Of a stretch of 64,000 nt of DNA, positions 57,077-64,000 are shown piece by piece. The position numbers were made by a program, and so were the translations under genes. Positions within the stretch are counted from its first letter, which is position 1; each line of letters starts with the position of its first letter. Origin of the DNA: Lutibacter sp. B2 (GTDB lineage Bacteria > Bacillota > Clostridia > Peptostreptococcales > Thermotaleaceae); the NCBI GenBank assembly GCA_015686845.1, contig JADPRS010000010.1:32713-96712 (forward strand), written 5' to 3'. Below the pieces are notes generated by a model that saw nothing but the letters and a program-made list of their open reading frames with translations, made no database searches and had not been told where the DNA came from.

Positions 57077-57814
57077 TTATTGAACAAATTGAGAACGAAG
57101 AATCACTATATCTACTCTTCTATTTTTAGATTTATTCTGATAGGTATCATTCGGTGCAACAGGATAATATTCGCTGTATCCAGAGGCAGATAACCTTTTC
57201 GGTTCTATTCCTGCTTCTTCAATCAAAAATCTCACTACATTTGATGCCCTTGATACAGAAAGTTCCCAATTTGTGGGGAATTTCTTAGAACTAATAATTG
57301 GATCTGCATCGGTATGTCCTTCTACTCTTACATGTTTACCCAAAAATTCTTCTTGCTTTAATAAATCTGCCAAAAATTTCAATGTATCTTTTGCCTGCAA
57401 TTTTAATATTGCATGTCCAGAATCAAAAATTACGTTTTCTTTAAATCTAAGCAATAATCCTTTTTCATCAATATCTACTAATATTTGTTCATTAATGTCA
57501 TTAGCTTCTAAATAATCCTCCACTTGTTCCTTTAGCTTTTTAAAATTTTCAATTTCCTTAATCTCATTTGCAATATCATCATCCTTAAGTGCTTCATTAA
57601 TATACTCGGTAGGTTCGATGGTTCTTCCTGCTTTCAATACACCTAGTGATCCTTGAAATGACTGCATTACAGCAGAAAATTTTTTTTGGTCTATGGTTGA
57701 AAATGCAAATAATAATACAAAAAAACATAGCAATAATGTCATCAAATCACTAAATGTGGTCATCCATTCTGGAGCACCTGCTTTGGATTCTTCCTGTTTC
57801 TTTTTTCTGCCCAT
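57077..57814 (-). CDS. motB: Flagellar stator protein MotB
   Basis: MotB anchors the stator to peptidoglycan and provides the ion-binding aspartate. One N-terminal membrane helix holds Asp23 (FSDLMTLLLCFFVLLFAF); a plug or linker region and a C-terminal OmpA-like peptidoglycan-binding domain follow (RVEGHTDADPI, ELSVSRASNVVRFL, NRRVDIVI). The 245 residues are normal. Its start lies right after the motA stop. Whether the ion is H+ or Na+ cannot be told from this sequence. Confidence 0.95.
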   Translation of the reverse strand: MGRKKKQEESKAGAPEWMTTFSDLMTLLLCFFVLLFAFSTIDQKKFSAVMQSFQGSLGVLKAGRTIEPTEYINEALKDDDIANEIKEIENFKKLKEQVEDYLEANDINEQILVDIDEKGLLLRFKENVIFDSGHAILKLQAKDTLKFLADLLKQEEFLGKHVRVEGHTDADPIISSKKFPTNWELSVSRASNVVRFLIEEAGIEPKRLSASGYSEYYPVAPNDTYQNKSKNRRVDIVILRSQFVQ

Positions 57815-58603
57815 TTATGCTCCAACTTCCTCTCCTTTATTTTCTGAAAGAGTCCCTCTTTTGTTTGGTGGAAGAAAGGATTCAAGCTTAATTTCTATGA
57901 TTCTTGGATTTTCACCTGCCTGAATAGATAACAATCCCTCTACCATAACTTCCTTAATTAATATTTCTTCCTTACTTTTTATCTTTAACTTAGCTGCAAT
58001 AGGAATAAATATTAAGTTTGCAAGTACAGCACCATAAAATGTAGTAATTAAAGCGACTGCCATTTTAGGTCCTACCGCCGATGGATCAGATAAAGCTTGT
58101 AGCATATTAATAAGTCCTATCAGCGTCCCTATCATCCCAAAAGCAGGAGCAAAAGATCCTAATGTATCAAATATAGTTCTTCCTTCCGCATGCCTTTCTT
58201 CTAAAAATGATAATTCCGTCTCTAATATATTTCTCACTAGCTCAGGATCTGTTCCATCAACGATGAGCATAACCCCTTTTTTTAAAAATGCATCATTCAC
58301 ACTCTCCGCTGATTCTTCCAGCGCTAAGAGACCTTCCCTTCTAGCTATATTTGCTATTTCTATAATCTTGGCTATTGTTTCATTAGGACTAAAAGACTTT
58401 GAAGTAAATGCTTTTTTAGCAATTGTCATAGCTTCCTTTACTTTATTCATCGGATAGGCTACCAAAGTCCCAGCAATCGTCCCCCCTATAACAATAAATA
58501 TAGAAGATGTATCATAAAATGCCATAAGGCTTCCACCAGTAAAAATCCCCATTAAGATGAAACCAGTTCCTACTACTATACCTAAAATCGTTGCTACATC
58601 CAA
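57815..58603 (-). CDS. motA: Flagellar stator protein MotA
   Basis: MotA forms the stator ring and turns torque on FliG. The 262-residue protein has four membrane segments, the large cytoplasmic loop between helices 2 and 3, and the conserved FAPAFGMIGTLIGLINMLQ and AVALITTFYGAVLANLIFIP stretches with a proline near the ion channel. The start is TTG (58601-58603), seven bases after GAGGTG. Its place between flbD and motB, inside the fla/che operon, differs from B. subtilis. Confidence 0.95.
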   Translation of the reverse strand: MDVATILGIVVGTGFILMGIFTGGSLMAFYDTSSIFIVIGGTIAGTLVAYPMNKVKEAMTIAKKAFTSKSFSPNETIAKIIEIANIARREGLLALEESAESVNDAFLKKGVMLIVDGTDPELVRNILETELSFLEERHAEGRTIFDTLGSFAPAFGMIGTLIGLINMLQALSDPSAVGPKMAVALITTFYGAVLANLIFIPIAAKLKIKSKEEILIKEVMVEGLLSIQAGENPRIIEIKLESFLPPNKRGTLSENKGEEVGA

Positions 58604-58606
58604 ATC

Positions 58607-58828
58607 TTACACCTCGTTTCTAGAAGAGTCATAAATCATAGTCATATTGGAAAAAATTTTTCTTTTGTATTGTACAATTTGTTCTATAATATCTTCAGTA
58701 CTATTTAATACTATTATTTTTTTCCCTGTAGTCAATGTAATGGTTGTATCTGGCTTTGATTCTATAAATTCTATTAAATCACTATTTACAATATACTCTT
58801 TTCCATTTAATCTTTTAAGACAGATCAT
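58607..58828 (-). CDS. flbD: FlbD/SwrD family protein
   Basis: A 73-residue member of the FlbD (SwrD) family, with MICLKRLNGKEYIVNSDLIE and PDTTITLTTGKKIIV. In B. subtilis SwrD increases motor power by acting on stator function. Here it is placed directly before motA, four bases apart, which supports this link. The ATG follows AAAGGA. The preceding hairpin (58847-58865) lies between it and flgE. Confidence 0.9.
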   Translation of the reverse strand: MICLKRLNGKEYIVNSDLIEFIESKPDTTITLTTGKKIIVLNSTEDIIEQIVQYKRKIFSNMTMIYDSSRNEV

Positions 58829-58846
58829 AGTATCAGTCCTTTATAT

Positions 58847-58865
58847 TCCGGGCTAAAAGCCCGGA
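58847..58865 (-). other. GC-rich hairpin between flgE and flbD, not a terminator
   Basis: TCCGGGCT/AGCCCGGA, an 8-bp stem with a 3-base loop, nine bases after the flgE stop. On the minus strand it is followed by ATATAAAGGACT, with no T run, so it is unlikely to terminate. It could protect the 3' end of a processed flgE mRNA or limit read-through. Confidence 0.6.
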
Positions 58866-58874
58866 GTAAATTTA

Positions 58875-60407
58875 CTATCTTTTTAAATTAACTAATTCTT
58901 GAAGCATTTCATCTGTTGTAGTAATTACTTTTGAATTTGCTTGAAAACCTCTTTGCGTTGTAATCATATTTGTAAATTCTTGTCCTAAATCAACATTTGA
59001 CATTTCAAGAGACCCTGGATTTAAGGATGAAAACCCATTAGAAGCAGCCTTACCTATTACAGCCATTCCTGAGTTTCTAGTCTCATTATACATATTTGAT
59101 TGAGTCTTTTGCAGTCCTGCTGGATTGGTGAAATTAGCAAGTGCTACTCTTCCTAATACTCTTCTCTCGCCATTTGAGAATACACCGATTATCTCTCCAC
59201 TAGAAGCAACTGCATATTCAGTAAGAGAACCTTGTTTATATCCTTTAATTTTAGTAGCTGCCGCATTAGAAGTATCTGAGAATTGGGTTAATTTGTTTAA
59301 ATTCATTTCAAAATCCAATTGATCTGCTCCATCTGTTAAATCCTTACCTATTGTAAATTTCATCTTTGAATTTCCTACAACTTTTCCATCTTTATCAAAT
59401 GTAATTGTAAATGTGCCAGGAGTAGTACCGTCTTCTTGTAAATATTTAAATCCATCTGTACCAGCTCCTGTAGCAGCTCCTGTCACGGGATCATATTTAT
59501 TCGTTGTACCATTTTTAATCATAGCCCCATCATCATCTACATAAAAAGCGTCTACTTTCCATGTACTTGTTCCAGCACTTGCTCCAGTACCTACTGATTG
59601 TTTTGCAAATATCATTTTAATATTATGCACATTCCCAAAATCATCAAATACCGATACTGTTGTTTCTTTACCAATGGCTTTGTTATATTCGTCATTTTCA
59701 TTCATATAAACTGGATGTCCTGCATTTTCTGTTTTTATTGTATCAAGTTGATATATTCCATCTATTATTTTATCAATAGCAGTCGTAGGAGGAACAGTAG
59801 GTGGTACAGTAGTATCTACATTAGCCATTTGAACTGTACCAGAATCTAAATTTCCAGTGAATTTTACAATATCTTCTCCTTCAATTGGTGGAGTTGAAAT
59901 TTTTGTTGCTTGTGGAGGATATACTGCTGATTTATCTACTTTTAATCCTTCTAAACCACTTTTTAATCTCCCAGTTTCATCTGCCATATATCCCAGTACC
60001 TTATAGCCCTCTTGCGTAACCAAATTTCCATCATTATCTAATACAAAATTACCTGCTCTAGTATAACTTTTATTCATAGCATTCGGATCATTAGATACCA
60101 TGAAGAATCCTTCTCCATTGATCATCAAATCTGTTGGATTATCTGTTCTTTCAGGAACGCCTATGGTGTGATTTACATCTACTGATCCAACATCTGCTCC
60201 AAGTCCTACCTGCATAGGATTGGTACCTCCACGGCCACCATCACCGCCGCCTGCACCTTTTAGTGTCTGGCTAAAAGTTTCCTTAAATGTTACTCTAGAT
60301 CCTTTAAACCCAACTGTATTAACATTGGCAATATTATTACCTATAACATCCATTTTAAATTGGTGAGCCTTAAGCCCCGATACAGCAGAAAACATTGAAC
60401 GCATCAT
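58875..60407 (-). CDS. flgE: Flagellar hook protein FlgE
   Basis: FlgE polymerises into the hook. The N-terminal rod/hook consensus AVSGLKAHQFKMDVIGNNIA and the C-terminal helix NVDLGQEFTNMITTQRGFQA are complete. The 510-residue protein has a large middle domain with a Pro/Thr-rich spacer (TTVPPTVPPTT) near residues 205-215, considerably longer than the 264-residue B. subtilis hook protein. The start was set at the ATG at 60405-60407, eight bases after AGGAGG; an ATG six codons earlier overlaps that site. Confidence 0.95.
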   Translation of the reverse strand: MMRSMFSAVSGLKAHQFKMDVIGNNIANVNTVGFKGSRVTFKETFSQTLKGAGGGDGGRGGTNPMQVGLGADVGSVDVNHTIGVPERTDNPTDLMINGEGFFMVSNDPNAMNKSYTRAGNFVLDNDGNLVTQEGYKVLGYMADETGRLKSGLEGLKVDKSAVYPPQATKISTPPIEGEDIVKFTGNLDSGTVQMANVDTTVPPTVPPTTAIDKIIDGIYQLDTIKTENAGHPVYMNENDEYNKAIGKETTVSVFDDFGNVHNIKMIFAKQSVGTGASAGTSTWKVDAFYVDDDGAMIKNGTTNKYDPVTGAATGAGTDGFKYLQEDGTTPGTFTITFDKDGKVVGNSKMKFTIGKDLTDGADQLDFEMNLNKLTQFSDTSNAAATKIKGYKQGSLTEYAVASSGEIIGVFSNGERRVLGRVALANFTNPAGLQKTQSNMYNETRNSGMAVIGKAASNGFSSLNPGSLEMSNVDLGQEFTNMITTQRGFQANSKVITTTDEMLQELVNLKR

Positions 60408-60486
60408 TTCACATGACCTCCTCATATTTGCTGTAATATATCTTATCTATCATTCAAAGATATGTAGCCTCCTTTTAAAGGTCCAG

Positions 60487-60855
60487 CTATATGATTACAG
60501 CACCATCAATATTAGTAAAAACACTTTCATTTAACTGTTCATCTAGTGCAGCTGTTATAATTGTTTTGTTTTTAACACTTGCTACAAAAGCTTTATTATC
60601 CATTAAAATAAGCGTCTCTTTAATCCCCTTTTTTTCTGCTTTGTTTAATGCATTTTTTATTTTTTGAATCTCATTTTTATGTAGCTTAATTTGTCTAGAT
60701 TCTAATTTTTCCATTGCATGTTTTGAAAATTTTAGACTTTGACTATCTACAATCGTATCTAATACTTGTCCAAAGCTTTTATTGGTATTGTTAAGATTTA
60801 TGTTAGGCTTAGAATATGTACTTATCCTGTTGTTAGATAGATTTATTTTATTCAT
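60487..60855 (-). CDS. TIGR02530-type flagellar operon protein
   Basis: A 122-residue protein with the family pattern LKFSKHAMEKLESRQIKL, a middle AEKKGIKETLILMD, and the end VFTNIDGAVII. This family (flagellar operon protein TIGR02530) occurs next to flgD and flgE in Gram-positive and spirochaete operons; its function is not established. It starts three bases after flgD ends, with the ribosome site (GGAGGC) in the flgD 3' end. Confidence 0.88.
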   Translation of the reverse strand: MNKINLSNNRISTYSKPNINLNNTNKSFGQVLDTIVDSQSLKFSKHAMEKLESRQIKLHKNEIQKIKNALNKAEKKGIKETLILMDNKAFVASVKNKTIITAALDEQLNESVFTNIDGAVII

Positions 60856-60858
60856 GGC

Positions 60859-61323
60859 CTATGCCTCCACTTTATTAGGTGTAGGTACTTCTGTATTTGA
60901 AGAATCTTTGTCCTTTGCTAAAGCTTTACTTATATTTTCTAACTGTTCTATTATTTGGTCATAATTCGTTTTTTGTGCTTGGATGATGCTCGCACCAGTA
61001 TTTAAAATAACCATTTGTGTATCTTCCATTGATTTATTAAGATTTTGCATTTGTTCTAGACTACTAAACTGAGCCATTTGTCCAATAAATTCCTTATCAT
61101 CCATTGGATTCATTGGATCTTGGTACTTGAGTTGCGTAACTAAAAGATTTAAAAATGCATCTTTTCCTAAAGTATCATTTTTTTTGATTGTTGCATCCGT
61201 TTTCGTTACTTCGCCTGTTTTAGTTTCATTTTCAAGTAAAAATCCTTTTAATTTCTTATCACTTGTTTTAGTTGTGTTTGTTTCATTTTGAAGTAAAACC
61301 CCTTGCGGTTTAGTAATTTCCAT
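60859..61323 (-). CDS. flgD: Hook-cap scaffold protein FlgD
   Basis: FlgD caps the growing hook and places FlgE subunits. The core [20 protein letters not shown], then [18 protein letters not shown], is complete at about 54-92. It has the short Gram-positive form (154 residues) without the beta-domains of E. coli FlgD. The N-terminal 45 residues hold an apparent duplication ([10 protein letters not shown] and [10 protein letters not shown]). The ATG follows AGGGGTGA. Confidence 0.93.
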   Translation of the reverse strand: MEITKPQGVLLQNETNTTKTSDKKLKGFLLENETKTGEVTKTDATIKKNDTLGKDAFLNLLVTQLKYQDPMNPMDDKEFIGQMAQFSSLEQMQNLNKSMEDTQMVILNTGASIIQAQKTNYDQIIEQLENISKALAKDKDSSNTEVPTPNKVEA

Positions 61324-61333
61324 GTTCTCACCC

Positions 61334-62677
61334 CTATCCTAATTGATTTATTTTACTTTCATTAATAGAATGTGTATCATTGATGGACTCTAATTTTTGT
61401 TCATTCATTCCATCTTCTATAAATTTTCCTTTACTTTTCTTATTATTTTTCTTATTAAAATTCATAAATCTATTATGATTTTCTTGACTATTATCTTGCC
61501 CAACGCTAACATCTAATTGTTGAATATTGAATCCTTTTTCTTCTAATGAATCTTTTAACATTTTAAAATTTGATTCTATTACTTCTTTAACTATTTGACT
61601 TTCTGCAACAATTTTTGCCATTACAATTCCTTTTTCAACTGCGATCTTCATTGAAAGCTTTCCCAAGTTTTCAGGCTCTAACTGCAAAGACATTTCAGAT
61701 CTTTTCTCTCCGATCATCACTTCTATCTTATCGGATACTTGTTTAACAATTTGTGGAAACTTAGGTTGTCCCAAATTTGGTTCTTCTATTTTCTCTACAT
61801 TCAAAGGCGCTTGATTATCTTTTAAGACATACTGCATAGAATTTTGTTCTATCGTACCTTCAGACATAGGCATCCTTTGTATTTGAGGTACATCTGTTCC
61901 TTCTATTTTTTTAGTTTGTTCCATGTTTAATGTGTTTGCTTTACTTTCAGGAAGATTTGCATTTTTTGCTTCTCCCTGTGTAACAAGATCTTTTATATTT
62001 TCAAATTCTTTTTGTAATTCTTCTTTGAATCCTTTTAATGAATTATTCATTTCTTCAGGACTTAAAGTCTGCTGACTAAGAATTTTTTCACATTGTTCCA
62101 ATAATACTTCTCCTGTATTTTTAAATCCTATATTGTTATTTTTATCTTGCGCTATAAGCTCGCTAATTTGAGTTTGTATATTTTTAATATCTTGAAAAAT
62201 CTTTTCTTGTTGATTCTTACTTAGGGTACTCATATCGCTTTCAAAAGAACTTTCAGTACTTTGTAATAATGTATTTAACTTTTCTTCAAAAGTAGCACCT
62301 TCATTTTCCAATAATACACTTATATTGTTTTCAGTGTTTTTTGATAAATCATTAATATCATTCATACATTGCATTATATCACAAATCATTTGTTCTATTT
62401 TTTCTTTTGTCTGAATTTCTTCTTTTTCTGGCTTTATTTCTTCTTTTTCTGTTGTTTTTTCCTCTATTTCCTTATCATCCGATTCCTTTTTTATAGGTTC
62501 GGTTTTTTTATGTCCTTCAGGCTTTTCTACTTTATTTTTCTTTATTTTGTTGTCTTCTATTTTTTTAGACAACATGTCTTCAAAATCAGAATCTTTTGAT
62601 ACACTTTTTTTACTATTTTGTTTTATTTTAGGTGCATTTTCTATTTTAGAAATACTTAAGTTTTGCATAATATCCAC
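61334..62677 (-). CDS. fliK: Flagellar hook-length control protein FliK
   Basis: FliK measures hook length and triggers the FlhB switch. A long, charged, coil-like N-terminal region is followed by the C-terminal Flg_hook domain ([40 protein letters not shown], at about 325-395). The 447 residues fit. The start is GTG (62675-62677) about 10 bases after AAAGGGGG; an ATG three codons later is an alternative. It lies between motE and flgD. Confidence 0.9.
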   Translation of the reverse strand: MDIMQNLSISKIENAPKIKQNSKKSVSKDSDFEDMLSKKIEDNKIKKNKVEKPEGHKKTEPIKKESDDKEIEEKTTEKEEIKPEKEEIQTKEKIEQMICDIMQCMNDINDLSKNTENNISVLLENEGATFEEKLNTLLQSTESSFESDMSTLSKNQQEKIFQDIKNIQTQISELIAQDKNNNIGFKNTGEVLLEQCEKILSQQTLSPEEMNNSLKGFKEELQKEFENIKDLVTQGEAKNANLPESKANTLNMEQTKKIEGTDVPQIQRMPMSEGTIEQNSMQYVLKDNQAPLNVEKIEEPNLGQPKFPQIVKQVSDKIEVMIGEKRSEMSLQLEPENLGKLSMKIAVEKGIVMAKIVAESQIVKEVIESNFKMLKDSLEEKGFNIQQLDVSVGQDNSQENHNRFMNFNKKNNKKSKGKFIEDGMNEQKLESINDTHSINESKINQLG

Positions 62678-62704
62678 GATTTTTTCACCCCCTTTCTATT
62701 GTAG

Positions 62705-63955
62705 CTATTCATTAGGTAAACTTAATTTTTTAGAAATCTGTGAAGATAAATTGCTATCAAGCTTTGCTAAAACTTCTGCTACAGTTTTTTGTTTTAACTT
62801 CTTTAAAAGTGAAATGGCTATATCTTTATCAGAAATCGACAGTATTTCCCCATTATCAAAAACATATTTTTTCTCTGAATTTCTACTTTTAAATAAATTT
62901 TCTATAATGCTTGCAATTTGTTCAACTTCCATTTTCGAATAAATTTTTTCTAATTCACTGATTTTTTCATCATATTCCCTAAATACATTTACTGCTTGCA
63001 TTATGCTTTTGGTAATTTTATCATCACCATTTTTTAAAATCTCATCTGTCTTTATTTGATTCAACATACGATACACAAAATCCTCATCTTTTATAGACGT
63101 TAATACTTGGGCTACTTTCATCATATTCATATTTCTATATAAAATAGATAATTCATCGATCTTATAGGTATCTTCATTTCCCATACTCGCAACAAGTTTT
63201 TCAGGACTTTCAGAATTATATATTTTAGCAAAATTAATCAATTCAGTTTCCCGATCCTGTATCTTTGCTAACATTTCTCTCATCTTTTGTTTTTTTTCTT
63301 TAGAATCATAAAATGATAAAATTCTTGATGCCATTTCTTTATCTAAATTTCTCAGTATATTTATAGCACTTTTCTCTTTCATATATCCAATAATATCTGC
63401 CATATCATTATATGTGATAAATTCACTGTTTAAATCTTCGCTAACTTCCTCTACTGCATTTACTATAGAAACTGTTTCAAGGTATTTCGCCTTATCTTGA
63501 AATGATTTTTTTTGATTTTCATTCATTTGATCTATTGTAGAAATCAGTACATCTTTCTTAACACTATTTTTTCGCATACTATCGAGAATCAATGTTGTTT
63601 GTTTAGCATCTATTTCTGTAAGCATTTTTACTAAATCTAAATATACTTTTTCATCTTCTTTTTTTATAATAGTAAGTTTATCTGAAGCCATCTGAACATC
63701 CATATCACTCAGATACTGTGCAACAATTCTTTTTTGTTCTTCCTTTTCCTCTGGCGTAGGAAACCCTTGAAAATATTTCCCCACTGGTCCTGGTAATACT
63801 TTTAAATATTTATTTGTATACACTCTGAAATTTTCATTCGTAAAATAAATTGAACTTACAATAATCATTGGTATCAATATAAATATCATCGTTACAATTA
63901 CTATTATTTTCTTTAAAGAAAGAGTTTTAGTTTCTTCATTTTTAATTTTTGACAT
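62705..63955 (-). CDS. motE: MotE/YlxF-like protein with repeated MgtE-N type segments
   Basis: A 416-residue protein with an N-terminal membrane helix (about 17-37) and a long helical region. Four stretches resemble the MgtE N-terminal helical repeat: about 95-135, 200-245 (IIGYMKEKSAINILRNLDKE), 275-310 (LYRNMNMMKVAQVLTSIKDE) and 385-412 (LLKKLKQKTVAEVLAKLDS). YlxF of B. subtilis and MotE of other bacteria are about half as long and act as stator/export accessory proteins. Position between fliJ and fliK agrees. The longer repeat number is typical of some clostridia, but the function is unproven. Confidence 0.8.
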   Translation of the reverse strand: MSKIKNEETKTLSLKKIIVIVTMIFILIPMIIVSSIYFTNENFRVYTNKYLKVLPGPVGKYFQGFPTPEEKEEQKRIVAQYLSDMDVQMASDKLTIIKKEDEKVYLDLVKMLTEIDAKQTTLILDSMRKNSVKKDVLISTIDQMNENQKKSFQDKAKYLETVSIVNAVEEVSEDLNSEFITYNDMADIIGYMKEKSAINILRNLDKEMASRILSFYDSKEKKQKMREMLAKIQDRETELINFAKIYNSESPEKLVASMGNEDTYKIDELSILYRNMNMMKVAQVLTSIKDEDFVYRMLNQIKTDEILKNGDDKITKSIMQAVNVFREYDEKISELEKIYSKMEVEQIASIIENLFKSRNSEKKYVFDNGEILSISDKDIAISLLKKLKQKTVAEVLAKLDSNLSSQISKKLSLPNE

Positions 63956-63964
63956 TAGTTCCCC

Positions 63965-64000
63965 CTATTTAGTTTGGAAATTCTTAAAAGTAACCAATCC
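63965..64000 (-). CDS. fliJ: C-terminal end of a gene, probably fliJ
   Basis: Twelve codons (including a TAG at 63965-63967) continue to the window edge and read GLVTFKNFQTK in the frame that lacks other stops. The position directly before the YlxF/MotE gene is that of fliJ, the export chaperone escort, in fla/che operons. So little sequence is present that the call rests on context alone. Confidence 0.45.
   Translation of the reverse strand, partial: GLVTFKNFQTK

Noticed and set aside
58847..58865. Intrinsic terminator after flgE
   Set aside because: The hairpin is strong, but no T run follows on the minus strand and flbD follows directly.

Overview
The window is a continuous block of chromosomal backbone from a low-GC, anaerobic, Gram-positive, motile and probably spore-forming member of the Clostridia. 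The evidence is AT-rich DNA, strong AGGAGG-type ribosome sites with many TTG and GTG starts, a PolC-type replicative polymerase, the MEP isoprenoid genes dxr and ispG, a YmxH-family sporulation protein and a Bacillus/Clostridium-style fla/che operon. The combination resembles the Alkaliphilus/Crassaminicella part of the class, but the species cannot be resolved by eye. Every gene I can support lies on the minus strand, so transcription runs from high to low coordinates. I see no rRNA, tRNA, CRISPR array, insertion sequence, prophage or defence island.

In transcription order, 64000 to 37528 is the downstream part of a fla/che operon: the end of probable fliJ, motE-like, fliK, flgD, a TIGR02530-type gene, flgE, flbD, motA, motB, fliL, fliM, fliY, cheY, fliO, fliP, fliQ, fliR, flhB, flhA, flhF, flhG, a PilZ gene, cheB, cheA, cheW, cheC, cheD, a small membrane protein and sigD. 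It ends with four poorly characterised genes (a DUF342/FapA protein, a 108-residue protein, a SwrB-like protein and an MltG-like N-domain protein). A perfect 56-bp palindrome at 37462-37517 closes it. motAB sits inside the operon next to flbD (swrD), unlike in Bacillus subtilis.

37455 to 25006 holds rpsB-tsf, then pyrH-frr-(single PASTA-like protein)-uppS-cdsA-dxr-rseP-ispG-polC: translation factors, envelope lipid synthesis, site-2 protease and replication. 25000 to 17528 is the nusA/infB operon (rimP, nusA, rnpM/ylxR, ylxQ, infB, rbfA, nrnA, truB, ribF). 17520 to 8541 holds rpsO, pnp, a NodB-family deacetylase, dut, ymxH, dapG, tepA and ftsK, matching the B. subtilis order but without mlpA, spoVF, asd and dapA. 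8540 to 5609 is mnmH-rimO-pgsA, followed by cinA and recA, the latter with a textbook promoter plus LexA box. The low end has proA-proB in reversed order and a truncated steA-like gene.

Intrinsic terminators divide the block into short units, and several promoters share an extended -10 of the form TGCTATAAT. I found no exotic system. The items most worth a second look are the ATT start proposed for fliO, the accessory genes after sigD, the perfect 56-bp palindrome, the free-standing PASTA-like protein next to uppS, the recA leader hairpin, and the altered catalytic residues in the deacetylase.
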